From positions 310,001 through 374,000 of the forward strand of contig NZ_VOHK01000005.1 of the NCBI RefSeq assembly GCF_007859325.1: a stretch of 64,000 nt of DNA. The letters are read 5' to 3'. Numbering within the stretch: position 1 is the stretch's first letter; each line of letters starts with the position of its first letter. The stretch comes from Luteimonas marina. GTDB lineage: Bacteria; Pseudomonadota; Gammaproteobacteria; Xanthomonadales; Xanthomonadaceae. Under the pieces are notes generated by a model. That model saw nothing but the letters and a program-made list of their open reading frames with translations. It was not told where the DNA came from and made no database searches. The position numbers and the translations under genes are program-made. Shown here one piece after another: positions 46,248 through 54,634 of the stretch.

Positions 46248-46371
46248 CGTCATCCCCGCAAAGGCGGGGACCCAGTGTCTTTGATCTTTCGCTTCCGGAC
46301 CCTGGAAGGACTGCGCATGGCCCGCTTGCCGGGGTCAAAGATGCTGGATCCCCGCCTTCGCGGGGATGACG
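46248..46371. repeat. Dispersed inverted repeat (CGTCATCCCCGCAAAGG type) with longer spacer
   Basis: Same family as 8575-8658, but the arms CGTCATCCCCGCAAAGG and CCTTCGCGGGGATGACG are separated by about 85 bases. Confidence 0.88.
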
Positions 46372-46483
46372 GGCTATCGTCGGACGGAAGGCGGCACTCT
46401 TGTCGATCCGGTGCGCCATCGTTCGTCGTCAGGGACATGGCGCCGCGAGCGCCCTCCCATCCCGCAACCCACGGAGCCACCAC

Positions 46484-46846
46484 ATGGCCTACATCGACGG
46501 TTTCCTGATCCCGATCCCGAAGAAGAACCTCGCCGCCTACCGGCGCATGGCGCGCAAGGCCGGCAAGGTCTGGATGGAGTACGGCGCGCTGCAGTACATC
46601 GAGTGCGTCGAGGACGACGTGCAGTCCGGCAAGCTGACCTCGTTCCCGCAGGCGGTGCAGCTGAAGAAGGGCGAGGTGGTGGCCTTCTCGTACATCGTCT
46701 ACCGCTCGCGCCGGCATCGCGACAGCGTCAACAGGAAGGTCATGGCCGATCCGCGCATCGAGGCGATGATGCCGGACAAGAGCAAGCCCCCGTTCGACGC
46801 CAGACGCATGATGTGGGGCGGGTTCAAGTCGATCGTGGCGATGTAG
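46484..46846 (+). CDS. DUF1428 family protein
   Basis: A 120-residue protein that begins MAYIDGFLIPIPKKNLAAY and contains VEDDVQSGKLTSFPQAV and MSKKVMADPRI-like NRKVMADPRIEAMMP. This pattern is the DUF1428 (YbaA-like) family, a ferredoxin-like dimeric fold of unknown function. It lies just before a VOC gene, and both stand next to an ECF42-type sigma factor gene. Confidence 0.88.
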   Translation: MAYIDGFLIPIPKKNLAAYRRMARKAGKVWMEYGALQYIECVEDDVQSGKLTSFPQAVQLKKGEVVAFSYIVYRSRRHRDSVNRKVMADPRIEAMMPDKSKPPFDARRMMWGGFKSIVAM

Positions 46847-46878
46847 GTCCATCCACTTGCGGCAGAGGAGAAAACGGC

Positions 46879-47268
46879 ATGGCCGAGGTCAACAGCGTCA
46901 ACTGGTTCGAGATCTACGTGCAGGACATGGCGCGGGCGCGCGCGTTCTACGAGGCCGTGTTCGACATCGCGCTGGAAGCGCTGAAACTGCCGGACGGGCA
47001 GGACGACGGCCTGGAGATGTGGTCCTTCCCCGGCGACATGGACCGCTACGGCGCCAACGGCGCGCTGTGCCACATGCCCGGCGCGCCCTCGGGGCCGGGC
47101 GGCAGCCTGGTCTATTTCGCCTGCGAGGACTGCGGTGCGACCGGCGACCGCGTGGCGGCGGCCGGCGGGCGCGTGCATCGCGGCAAGATGTCGATCGGCG
47201 AGTACGGCTTCATCGTGCTGGCCTTCGACAGCGAGGGCAACATGATCGGGCTGCATTCGATGCAGTAG
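46879..47268 (+). CDS. VOC-family protein
   Basis: A 129-residue VOC protein with two beta-alpha-beta-beta-beta units: VNWFEIYVQDMARARAFYEA at the start and YGFIVLAFDSEGNMIGLHS at the end. It resembles glyoxalase-like enzymes often encoded next to DUF1428 and YCII-type proteins. A GAGGAG-like site precedes the ATG. It follows the DUF1428 gene by 32 bases. Confidence 0.83.
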   Translation: MAEVNSVNWFEIYVQDMARARAFYEAVFDIALEALKLPDGQDDGLEMWSFPGDMDRYGANGALCHMPGAPSGPGGSLVYFACEDCGATGDRVAAAGGRVHRGKMSIGEYGFIVLAFDSEGNMIGLHSMQ

Positions 47269-47322
47269 GCGGGGCTGGACGCGAAGCCTGCGTACTCCCT
47301 GGTCGCGCCCGCCGATGCCCGC

Positions 47323-48579
47323 TCACGGCCCCGAAGCACGCGCGAGCAGCAGCGCACGCTCGCGTTCGTTGCGGGTCATTGCGGCGGCGCGTTCGAACTC
47401 GGCGCGCGCTTCGTCGTGGCGGGCCAGCTTCTGCAGCAGGTCGCCGCGCACCGCCGGCAGCAGGTGGTAGTTGCGCAGCGCCGGCGCGTCCGCCAGCGCA
47501 TCGACCAGCGCCAGCCCGGCCTCCGGCCCGGAGCGCATCGACACCGCGACCGCGCGGTTGAGTTCGACCACCGGCGAGGGCGCGAGCGCGACGAGTTCGT
47601 CGTACAGCGCGACGATGCGCGTCCAGTCGGTGTCGCCGGCAGCGGCCGCACGCGCATGGCAGGCCGCGATCGCCGCCTGCAGCGTGTACGGGCCGCGTTC
47701 GCGCGCCAGTCGTTCGGCGCGGGCGAGCGCCTCGAGCCCGCGCTCGATCGCATCGCGGTCCCAGCGCGCGCGGTCCTGGTCCGGCAGCAGGATCGGCTCG
47801 CCGGATGCGTCGATCCGCGCGCGCAGGCGCGAGGCCTGCAGTTCCATCAGCGCGAGCAAACCCGATGCCTCGGCTTCCGCCGGCGCCAGCCCGACCAGCA
47901 GGCGCCCGAGCCGCAGCGCCTCCTCGCACAGCGCGGGCCGCATCCAGTCCTCGCCCGCGGTCGCCGAATAGCCTTCGTTGAACACGAGGTAGACCACGCC
48001 CAGCACCGCCGACAGCCGCTCCGGCAGCTCCTCCCGGCGCGGCACCTCGAACGGCACGTCGGCCTCGCCGAGCGTGCGCTTGGCGCGCACGATGCGCTGC
48101 GCGACGGTCGCCTCCGGCACCAGGAACGCGCGCGCGATCTCGTCGGTGGCCAGGCCGCACAGCAGGCGCAGGGTCAGCGCCACGCGTGCCTCCATCGACA
48201 GCAGCGGATGGCAGGCGACGAAGATCAGCCGCAGCAGGTCGTCGCCGATGTCGTCGTCGTACGCCGCCTCGCGCGCTTCGTGCAGTTCGTCATGCAGGCC
48301 TTCGAGTTCGTGCGCGATCTGCGCGTGCTTGCGCGCCAGCAGCTGGTTGCGCCGCAGGTGGTCGATCGCGCGGTTCTTCGCGGCGGCCATCAGCCAGGCG
48401 CCGGGGTTGTCAGGCACGCCCGAGGCGGGCCAGCGCTCCAGCGCGGTGACCAGCGCGTCCTGCGCCAGCTCCTCGGCGAGGTCGATGTCGCGCACCATGC
48501 GCATCAGCGCCGCGATCACCTTCGGCGATTCGTTGCGCCAGACGGCGTCGATGCTGCGCTGCGGGTCCGGGGCGTGCAT
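47323..48579 (-). CDS. ECF-type RNA polymerase sigma factor, ECF42-like with C-terminal extension
   Basis: A 418-residue protein. The first 170 residues are sigma-70 region 2 (DIDLAEELAQDALVTALERW, NPGAWLMAAAKNRAIDHLRR) and region 4 (LRLLCGLATDEIARAFLVPE, TVAQRIVRAKRTL). The remaining 240 residues are the long helical, TPR-like extension (DUF6596) that marks the ECF42 group, with VYLVFNEGYSATAGEDW. ECF42 factors have no anti-sigma partner; the extension is thought to control them. They usually neighbour DGPF/YCII proteins, but here DUF1428 and VOC proteins take that place. Confidence 0.88.
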   Translation of the reverse strand: MHAPDPQRSIDAVWRNESPKVIAALMRMVRDIDLAEELAQDALVTALERWPASGVPDNPGAWLMAAAKNRAIDHLRRNQLLARKHAQIAHELEGLHDELHEAREAAYDDDIGDDLLRLIFVACHPLLSMEARVALTLRLLCGLATDEIARAFLVPEATVAQRIVRAKRTLGEADVPFEVPRREELPERLSAVLGVVYLVFNEGYSATAGEDWMRPALCEEALRLGRLLVGLAPAEAEASGLLALMELQASRLRARIDASGEPILLPDQDRARWDRDAIERGLEALARAERLARERGPYTLQAAIAACHARAAAAGDTDWTRIVALYDELVALAPSPVVELNRAVAVSMRSGPEAGLALVDALADAPALRNYHLLPAVRGDLLQKLARHDEARAEFERAAAMTRNERERALLLARASGP

Positions 48580-48627
48580 GGCTCCGGATCAGAGCACTGC
48601 GGGCGAGCGCGATGCAAGCCGCGGAAG

Positions 48628-48822
48628 TCATGGGCGGGCGTCAGGTTCGGCATCGCGCGGCGAGTCTTCGCCGGAAAATAACCGCACTTCACTCGCCCAC
48701 GCGGCAGGTCCATCTCGTCCGGCCGGCGATGGCGGCTCCTCGCGCGGCGGTGCGTCGACGGGCACGACGCACGCGTGCGCGCCGGCGCGCCGCACCAGCA
48801 GGCCGAGCAGGCTCATCGCCAT
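48628..48822 (-). CDS. Possible small protein, doubtful
   Basis: A 64-codon frame that begins MAMSLLGLLVRRAGAHAC and continues with a Pro/Glu-rich tail. It fits between the VOC gene at 48857 and the sigma-factor gene on the same strand. No family is recognised and no good ribosome site is seen, so it may be chance open sequence. Confidence 0.2.
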   Translation of the reverse strand: MAMSLLGLLVRRAGAHACVVPVDAPPREEPPSPAGRDGPAAWASEVRLFSGEDSPRDAEPDARP

Positions 48823-48856
48823 GCCTTCCGCCGACGCCGCCCCGGCCGGTTCGCGT

Positions 48857-49255
48857 TCACGCGGGCATTTCCCGCATGTGCACCAGCTCCCAGACGTGGC
48901 CATCCGGGTCCTCGAAACCGTGGCCGTACATGAAGCCGTGGTCCTGCGGCGTGCGGTGCGCCTTGCCGCCGGCCGCAACCGCCTTCGCCACCAGGTCGTC
49001 GACCTCGGCATCGCTGTCGCAGGACAGGCAGACCAGCACTTCGGTCTGTGCGTGCGCGTCGGCCAGCGGCTTGTCGATGAACGTGCGGAAGTAGGGTTCG
49101 ACGAGCAGCATCACGAAGATGTCGTCGGCGACGATCATGCTCGTCGCGTTCTCGTCGGTGAACTGCGGGTTGAAGGCGAAGCCGAGCGCGGTGAAGAACT
49201 TCACCGAGGCGTCGAGGTCCTTGACCGGAAGGTTGACGAAGATCTGGCGGGGCAT
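48857..49255 (-). CDS. VOC-family protein (PhnB/glyoxalase-like)
   Basis: A 132-residue VOC protein beginning MPRQIFVNLPVKDLDASVKF and ending with GHGFEDPDGHVWELVHMREM, a form common among proteins annotated as glyoxalase or lactoylglutathione lyase relatives. EDPDGHVWE contains a potential metal-binding Glu/His pattern. It lies upstream of the ECF42 sigma gene on the same strand. The start is clear from the family N-terminus. Confidence 0.85.
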   Translation of the reverse strand: MPRQIFVNLPVKDLDASVKFFTALGFAFNPQFTDENATSMIVADDIFVMLLVEPYFRTFIDKPLADAHAQTEVLVCLSCDSDAEVDDLVAKAVAAGGKAHRTPQDHGFMYGHGFEDPDGHVWELVHMREMPA

Positions 49256-49410
49256 CGTGGACTCCTGTGTGGAAGGGCGGGATCGCGCTTTCACGGTGAC
49301 GACGAACGGCGACGCGCCGGATCGACAATCGCCACGCCACGCTCCGTTTCCCCGCGATGGCGTACGCTGGCGCCAAGCTCCCGCACGCAACCGACCGAAA
49401 GGAGATCGCC

Positions 49411-50223
49411 ATGCGCCCCGCCATCCCCCTGCTGTCGCTGGCCATTGCACTGGCGGCCTGCACCCCCTCGAACCCGCCCGCGGAAACACCGCCGCCCGCC
49501 GGCGTCGCGGCGGCGCCGGCCACGCGCGCCGTCGATGCGCAAGCGCTGGCGGCCTCGCACTGGCGGCTCGCCGATGCGGTGGATGCCGGCGGCCGGCGCA
49601 TCGACGCGCTGTTCCCGGCCCCCGACCAGCCGCTGCAGCTGGATTTCGCCGACGGCCGCGTCTCGGTCAGCGGCGGCTGCAACCAGATGAGCGGCGGCTA
49701 CACCCTGTCCGGCGATCGTTTCGAAGTCGGCGCGCTGGCGCAGACCAAGAAGTTCTGCGGCGGCGGTGCGCTGATGGCCGCCGACGATGCGATCGGCGCG
49801 CGCCTGGCCGGCGCGGGCACCCTCGCGACCGGCGACGACGGCCGCTTGGTGCTGACCACCGCCGGCGGCGACCGGCTGACGTTCGCGGGCACGCCCACCG
49901 CGGAGACGACATACGGCGGCGAGGGCGAGCGCGTATTCCTCGAGGTCGCGGCCGAGCGCGTGCCCTGCCACCACCCGATGATGCCGGACTACCGCTGCCT
50001 GCACGTGCGCGAGATCACCTACGACGACAAGGGGATCAAGCAAGAGACCGGCGAATGGGAATACCTCTACCAGGACATCGAGGGCTATACCCACGAACCC
50101 GGCGTGCGCAACGTGCTGCGGCTCAAGCGCTTCGAGGTCGCGAACCCGCCGGCGGATGGTTCATCGATCGCCTACGTGCTCGACATGGTGGTGGAGTCGG
50201 AAAGCGTGAATCCGGGGGCCTGA
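49411..50223 (+). CDS. META/HslJ-type lipoprotein with C-terminal DUF4377 domain
   Basis: A 270-residue lipoprotein: signal MRPAIPLLSLAIALAAC (lipobox LAAC), a META domain (ASHWRLADAVDAGG, VSGGCNQMSGGYTLSGD with the conserved GGCN), and a DUF4377 domain (ERVPCHHPMMPDYRCLHVRE, GEWEYLYQDIEGYTHEPG). The family is periplasmic or outer-membrane; HslJ has been linked to novobiocin resistance. AAAGGAGAT gives a good ribosome site. Confidence 0.87.
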   Translation: MRPAIPLLSLAIALAACTPSNPPAETPPPAGVAAAPATRAVDAQALAASHWRLADAVDAGGRRIDALFPAPDQPLQLDFADGRVSVSGGCNQMSGGYTLSGDRFEVGALAQTKKFCGGGALMAADDAIGARLAGAGTLATGDDGRLVLTTAGGDRLTFAGTPTAETTYGGEGERVFLEVAAERVPCHHPMMPDYRCLHVREITYDDKGIKQETGEWEYLYQDIEGYTHEPGVRNVLRLKRFEVANPPADGSSIAYVLDMVVESESVNPGA

Positions 50224-50245
50224 GGCACTGGCGAAGGCCCGCGAT

Positions 50246-50860
50246 TCAGCCTTGCGCCGCGGGATTGAGCGAATACGTCCCGTAGACCGCCGCCTCGGCC
50301 AGCACGTGCCCCTGCATCGCGCGCAGCGCGTCGCCGGCGGTGAATTTCTCCGGCACGTCCAGTGCCGCGACATCCAGCGCGAACACGCGGAAGAAGTAGC
50401 GGTGCACGCGCAGGTCGTTGGGCGGCGGATACGGGCCGTCGTAGCCGAGCCAGTCGCCGCCCATGTCGGCGTCGCCGGCGAACCAGCCGGTGTAGTCGTT
50501 CAGGCCCTGGCGCGCGCCGGTCGGGCCGGATGGCGCAGGCTTGCCGCCCTTGCTCACGCCGTCGCTGGCGCTGCCGGCCGCGATCGCGCGCACGTCCGGC
50601 GCGATGTCGACCACCGCCCAGTGCACGAAGTCGCCGCGCGGGTGCGCGACCGGGATGTCCACGCCTTCCTTCCCGGCCAGCGAGGGATCGGTCGGCGCAT
50701 CGGTGTCGATGCACAGCAGCGCGAACGAGCGCGTGCCGTCGGGCGCGTCGTCCCAGGCCAGGTGCGGATTGCGGTTGCCGCCGAAGCCGTCGGGCGCGCC
50801 CATGGCGAATTCGGCCGGAATCGCGCCGCGGGGTTCGAAGCTGTCGCTGCGGATCTGCAT
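50246..50860 (-). CDS. YbhB/YbcL-type phosphatidylethanolamine-binding-like (PEBP) protein
   Basis: A 204-residue PEBP protein, MQIRSDSFEPRGAIPAEFAM, with NPHLAWDDAPDGTRSFALLC, DTDAPTD and VAHPRGDFVHWAVVDI forming the ligand pocket, and HRYFFRVFALDV. No signal peptide is seen, so it is probably cytoplasmic. Function in bacteria is unclear. It is the last of a minus-strand group with the YheT-like hydrolase and the acyltransferase. Confidence 0.88.
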   Translation of the reverse strand: MQIRSDSFEPRGAIPAEFAMGAPDGFGGNRNPHLAWDDAPDGTRSFALLCIDTDAPTDPSLAGKEGVDIPVAHPRGDFVHWAVVDIAPDVRAIAAGSASDGVSKGGKPAPSGPTGARQGLNDYTGWFAGDADMGGDWLGYDGPYPPPNDLRVHRYFFRVFALDVAALDVPEKFTAGDALRAMQGHVLAEAAVYGTYSLNPAAQG

Positions 50861-50901
50861 CGGAGTCTCCCGGAGGTGCCGGCCTTCAGGATAGCGCGGG
50901 C

Positions 50902-51909
50902 TCAGCCGGACGCGGTCGCCGCCAGGCGCGCCGCCGTCCAGCGTTCGGCGTAGCCGTCGAAGCGCGCGTCCTCGAGGAAGCCGCAGTGCCCGCCCCAGGG
51001 CACGATTTCCACGCGCGCCATGTCCGGGAAGGCCAGCGCGCGAAACTCGTCGATGGGGATCACCGGGTCGTCGGCCGCCATCAGGATGTGGGCCGGCACC
51101 TGCAGTGCCCGCAGGCGGTCGCCGGCGACCGAGTAGCCGTCGAAGTAGGCGTCGATGGTGCCGAGGTCGGTATGCCGCTGCACCAGCCATTCGGTGAGCT
51201 CGCGCATGCCGAGCCGGAGGGTGGCGTCGTCGAAGCCGACGCGCTCGGGGAACAGTTCGCGCTTGCGCAGCAGCGAGCTGCGCCACTTGCGCTCGAAGTA
51301 GCGCATGTAGAACCACATCCCGTCTTCCATCTTGCGCATCGTGCGCGCCGGGTCGAGCACCGGGCAGACCGCGGCCACGCGCAGCAGCGGCAGGCCGGCG
51401 TCGGGCGCGCGCAGCGCCAGGCGCAGCGCGAAGTTGCCGCCGAGCGAATAACCGGCCACCACCATCGGCCGCTGCGTGAAACGGCGGGACACGTCGAGCG
51501 CGGCGTGCACCACCTCCTCGATCCGGTTGGAGTGGAAGATGTCGGGATTGAGGTGGTGGGTGCCGCCGTGGTCGCGGAAGTTGAGCCGGAACACCTCGAA
51601 GCCGCGCGCCAGCAGCTGCGCCGCCGTCAGCCGCATGTAGCTCGATTCGGCGCTGCCCTCCCAGCCGTGCAGCAGCAGCGCCAGGCCGCGCGCCTGCTCG
51701 CCCGGCACCGCGCTGTGCAGGCCGTGCAGGCGGACGCCGTCGCCACCGTCGACCAGGTGTTCCTCGGTCACCGCGCCGGTGGCGGCCAGCGCCTGCGCGC
51801 CGCGCCGTCGCCGCCACGGGCTGCTGCCGAGGACGGTCTGCAGGTGCGGGCTGCGCAGCCAGCGCGGCGGTGCGTAGGCCGGCAGCCCGTCGCCGCCGTC
51901 GGGCGTCAT
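50902..51909 (-). CDS. YheT-family alpha/beta hydrolase
   Basis: A 335-residue hydrolase. The N-terminal PRWLRSPHLQTVLGSSPWRR is typical of YheT; the oxyanion region is LLLHGWEGSAESSYM, the nucleophile Ser is in VAGYSLGGNFALRL, and the acid and His are in AADDPVIP and WGGHCGFLE. A lipid or ester substrate is probable. It overlaps the acyltransferase gene by four bases (ATGA), so the two are likely co-translated. Confidence 0.9.
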   Translation of the reverse strand: MTPDGGDGLPAYAPPRWLRSPHLQTVLGSSPWRRRRGAQALAATGAVTEEHLVDGGDGVRLHGLHSAVPGEQARGLALLLHGWEGSAESSYMRLTAAQLLARGFEVFRLNFRDHGGTHHLNPDIFHSNRIEEVVHAALDVSRRFTQRPMVVAGYSLGGNFALRLALRAPDAGLPLLRVAAVCPVLDPARTMRKMEDGMWFYMRYFERKWRSSLLRKRELFPERVGFDDATLRLGMRELTEWLVQRHTDLGTIDAYFDGYSVAGDRLRALQVPAHILMAADDPVIPIDEFRALAFPDMARVEIVPWGGHCGFLEDARFDGYAERWTAARLAATASG

Positions 51910-52661
51910 GGCGCCATCGCCGCGACGATGCGCTCGCGCGCGGTTTCGGCGATGCGGCGGCGGCCTTCGGCGTCGCCGGGCGCGATCGGTTCCAGGAACA
52001 CCACTTCGACCGGGCGCGACGGTTCGCCGAGCAGGCGCAGGAAGTTGCCGAAGAAGCTCTCGCCCGACGCGAACGCGACCGCGGCCTGCGCGCTGCCGTG
52101 CTCGCCGTAGCGCAGCGCCACCGGCTGCACCGGCACCCCGGCCTCGACCGCGGCGAGGAAGATGCGCGCATGGAACGGCCCGACCTCGCGACCGCTGCGC
52201 GTGCGCCCTTCCGGGAACACGCCGACCGCGCGGCCGTCGCGCAGCCGCGCCAGCATCTCGTGCAGCACCCCGCCGAGCGACTCCTGGCTGCCGCGCTGGT
52301 GGAAGATCGTCTCGCCGCGCGCGGCCAGCCAGCCCACCAGCGGCCAGCCGGCGATCTCGCGCTTGGCGACGAAGCCCATCATCCGCTGGCTGTGCAGCGC
52401 GACGATGTCGATCCAGCTGACGTGGTTGGCGACGAACATCACCGCGCCCGGCATCGGGTGGCCGATGCGGCGCACGCGCATGCCGAACACGCGCATCAGC
52501 CCGCCCGACCACAGCCGCACCATGCGGTGCTGCAGGCGCCCGCCGCCGGCCAGCTGGAGGCGGCCGAACGGCGGCGCCATCAGCAGCAGCGTGACCGGCA
52601 GGTGCACCAGCACGTGCCACAGCAGGAACGGGAAACGCACGGCGTAACGGAAGACACGCAC
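51906..52661 (-). CDS. Lysophospholipid acyltransferase (PlsC family)
   Basis: A 251-residue membrane-associated acyltransferase. Motif 1 is NHVSWID (HX4D type), motif 3 is GVFPEGRTRSG, and PVQPVALRYGEHG is motif 4. An N-terminal hydrophobic segment (FPFLLWHVLVHLPVTLLLM) should anchor it. It would add a fatty acid to lysophosphatidic acid or another lysolipid. A GTG start at 52661 is used. Confidence 0.88.
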   Translation of the reverse strand: MRVFRYAVRFPFLLWHVLVHLPVTLLLMAPPFGRLQLAGGGRLQHRMVRLWSGGLMRVFGMRVRRIGHPMPGAVMFVANHVSWIDIVALHSQRMMGFVAKREIAGWPLVGWLAARGETIFHQRGSQESLGGVLHEMLARLRDGRAVGVFPEGRTRSGREVGPFHARIFLAAVEAGVPVQPVALRYGEHGSAQAAVAFASGESFFGNFLRLLGEPSRPVEVVFLEPIAPGDAEGRRRIAETARERIVAAMAP

Positions 52662-52782
52662 GACAGGAGGCCAGGCAGCGGAACCGGGGGAGTCCGAAGC
52701 CGGACACGATACCGAATGCGGGCCGGGCGCGGCCAGCAGCGGGCGGGAAGCCGGACCAGTCGCGGGCAGACACCCTCGAGGC

Positions 52783-52866
52783 CGTCATTCCCGCGAAAGC
52801 GGGAATCCATGGACCTTGCGTTCCAAAGGCGAACGTCCATGGATCCCCGCTTTCGCGGGGATGACG
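52783..52866. repeat. Dispersed inverted repeat (CGTCATTCCCGCGAAAGC type)
   Basis: A close copy of 8575-8658, including the inner GTCCATGGATCCCCGC part. It lies between the acyltransferase start and the thioesterase stop codon. Confidence 0.92.
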
Positions 52867-52933
52867 GGGAATTTCCGGGTCGTCCGACGCCGCCGGTCGC
52901 TGGTGGTGCGCAGCGCGCCTGTCGGCCCGGCGC

Positions 52934-53350
52934 TCAGCCGCGCGGCACCACCGCCAGCGTCAGCCGCGAGATGCAGACCAGCCTGCCGGCGGCGTCCTCG
53001 ATGCAGATTTCCCACACCTGGGTGCTGCGGCCCACGTGCAGCGGCCGCGCGGTGCCGGTGACGGTGCCGCTGCGCACGCCGCGCAGGTGGTTGGCGTTGA
53101 TCTCGATGCCGACCACGCCGTGGCCCTCGGGCGCGCACAGGCCGCCGGCGCTGCTGCCGAGCGTCTCGGCCAGCAGCACCGAGGCGCCGCCGTGGAGCAG
53201 GCCGTAGGGCTGGTGGGTGCGCGCGTCGACCGGCATCGTCGCGCGCAGGAAGTCGGGGCCGATCTCGGTGAAGACGATGCCCAGCGGCTCCATCGCGGTG
53301 TTCCGCGACAGCGCGTTGAGCTGGTCGAGGCCGACGTCCGCGCGGAACAT
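52934..53350 (-). CDS. Hotdog-fold thioesterase (PaaI/MenI type)
   Basis: A 138-residue hotdog thioesterase with YGLLHGGASVLLAETLGSSA, the usual HGG motif followed by a Glu active residue, and GIEINANHLRGVRSGTVTG. The family includes MenI/YdiI-type 1,4-dihydroxy-2-naphthoyl-CoA thioesterases and PaaI; the substrate is not determined by the sequence. It lies 11 bases downstream of the YkvA-domain gene on the same strand and is probably co-transcribed with it. Confidence 0.88.
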   Translation of the reverse strand: MFRADVGLDQLNALSRNTAMEPLGIVFTEIGPDFLRATMPVDARTHQPYGLLHGGASVLLAETLGSSAGGLCAPEGHGVVGIEINANHLRGVRSGTVTGTARPLHVGRSTQVWEICIEDAAGRLVCISRLTLAVVPRG

Positions 53351-53361
53351 CCGCGCCCGGC

Positions 53362-53979
53362 CTAGCGGAAGCGGAACAGGCTCGGGCGCCAGGCGCGCGA
53401 ATAGGACGCGCGACCGTAGCCGCTGCTGCTGCCGTAGCCGAGGCCGAACCCGCCGCCGTCGCGTTCGCGGCGCGCGTGCATGCGCTCGACCAGTTCGTCG
53501 CGGCGGCCGTCCAGCCAGTCGGCACGGCCGACGGCGGAGGGTTCGACGCCGCGCTTGTTCGCCTCGCGCTCGCGGAATTCGCAGAAATCGTCGTAGGCGT
53601 CGAGCTCGTGCCTGAGCTCGCGCACGCACAGTTCGATCATGATCGCGTCGTCGAGGAAGCCCAGCACCTCGACGTGGTCGGGGATCACGTCCTTCGGGTC
53701 GGCGAAGTAGACCAGCGCCGACAGCACGTGCTGCTTGTCCTCGTCGTCGAGGTGCCAGCCCTCGTCGCGGACCATCGCGATCATGTCGTCCAGCCGCTCC
53801 AGGCGGCCGCGGATGAAGTCCGGCATCTCGACCTTCTGCGCGCCCTCCAGCAGCGAGGCCGCGGCCTGGATGATCTCCTCCTGCGACTTGTCCGCTGCCG
53901 CCTTGTGCGCGGCCTTCAGCGCGCTGGTGAAGTGCTCGAGGTCCTGGTCGTTGAGGTCGATGGTCAGCGAAAGCGACAT
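53362..53979 (-). CDS. YkvA/DUF1232-domain protein with GFGxGYGxSSGY tail
   Basis: A 205-residue protein. The middle carries a YkvA-type (DUF1232) domain: ALVYFADPKDVIPDHVEVLG and FLDDAIMIELCVRELRHEL. Its last 30 residues form a Gly/Ser/aromatic tail, GFGLGYGSSSGYGRASYS and then LFRFR, that has no counterpart in ordinary YkvA proteins I know of. Almost the same tail ends the 61-residue protein encoded 124 bases upstream on the same strand. The shared tail suggests common handling of both proteins. Confidence 0.85.
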   Translation of the reverse strand: MSLSLTIDLNDQDLEHFTSALKAAHKAAADKSQEEIIQAAASLLEGAQKVEMPDFIRGRLERLDDMIAMVRDEGWHLDDEDKQHVLSALVYFADPKDVIPDHVEVLGFLDDAIMIELCVRELRHELDAYDDFCEFREREANKRGVEPSAVGRADWLDGRRDELVERMHARRERDGGGFGLGYGSSSGYGRASYSRAWRPSLFRFR

Positions 53980-54103
53980 GGTGGGATACCGGGGGACGGA
54001 AAGATGCGCAGCCTAGGCTCCGCGGCGCGCGCGCGTCAATTGCGCCCTGCCGCGCAGGGTCCGCCGCGCGCCGTGGCGGCGGCGGACGACGCGGCCGCGT
54101 GCG

Positions 54104-54289
54104 TCATGCGAAGCGGAAGCGCGCGTTGCCCGATTCCGGGGTGTAGCGCCTGTCGCTGGCATAGCCGCTGCTGTTGCCATAGCCGATGCCGAAGCCGCGT
54201 GCGCGGCGCTCGGACGCGGGAAGCGGGAGGGCGGTGCGCGCCTGCAGCGGAAGGGACGGGCGGGGGGCGGTCTGGAAAACGGTGTTCAT
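54104..54289 (-). CDS. Small protein of 61 residues with the same GFGxGYGxSSGY tail
   Basis: The protein begins MNTVFQTAPRPSLPLQARTA, has a basic middle part (PASERRARG), and ends GFGIGYGNSSGYASDRRYTP then NARFRFA. Compared with the YkvA-domain protein at 53362, the last 30 residues share GFG-GYG-SSGY, an Arg/Tyr pair and FRF at the same spacing. An ACGAGGA ribosome site lies six bases before the ATG. No signal peptide or membrane helix is seen. The form (short leader plus conserved tail) would suit a peptide substrate of a modifying or sorting enzyme, but none is recognised here. Confidence 0.7.
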   Translation of the reverse strand: MNTVFQTAPRPSLPLQARTALPLPASERRARGFGIGYGNSSGYASDRRYTPESGNARFRFA

Positions 54290-54342
54290 GGCGGTCCTCG
54301 TGGGGGCGTTGTGTTTCGGTGTGTTGGTAAAGTAATACACTA

Positions 54343-54410
54343 AACAGGTTCGTGCATGGGCCGGAAGTCATACCCTTCGGGACGTTCTTGCGTCCACGAT
54401 GGAACCTGTT
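54343..54410 (-). promoter_or_regulatory. Possible structured leader upstream of the 61-residue gene
   Basis: AACAGGTTC (54343-54351) and GAACCTGTT (54402-54410) are perfect 9-base complements. Between them, read on the minus strand, are two smaller hairpins: GGACG-CAAGAA-CGTCC, and CCGAAG pairing with CTTCCGG with one bulge. The whole could form a three-way junction about 55 bases before the start codon. The AT-richer TTTAGTGTATTACTTTACC follows. It may instead be an operator. Confidence 0.35.
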
Positions 54411-54480
54411 GATTTGGATGGGTTTCGGGGGCTGACGGTTGCGGCCGGGAGGCATGACTGACGACCTATGCCGCTCTTGA

Positions 54481-54598
54481 CCCCCTCCCCTGCGAAGCGG
54501 GGGAGGGCTGGGGAGGGGGTGCGAGGCGCGCAGCGCCGAGCTTTCACCGCGAAAGGCGCCCCCACCCCACCCCTCCCCCGCTTCGCGGAGGAGGGGGC
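54481..54598. repeat. Dispersed GC-rich inverted repeat (CCCCCTCCCC type)
   Basis: A diverged relative of 16720-16816: CCCCCTCCCCTGCGAAGCGG at the left and CTTCGCGGAGGAGGGGGC at the right, with inner GGGGGAGGGCTGGGGAGG. It lies between the small-protein gene and the phospholipase D stop codon. Confidence 0.82.
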
Positions 54599-54634
54599 TG
54601 AAAACCCGGGCCGCGGGAGGCGTCCGGAAGGACC

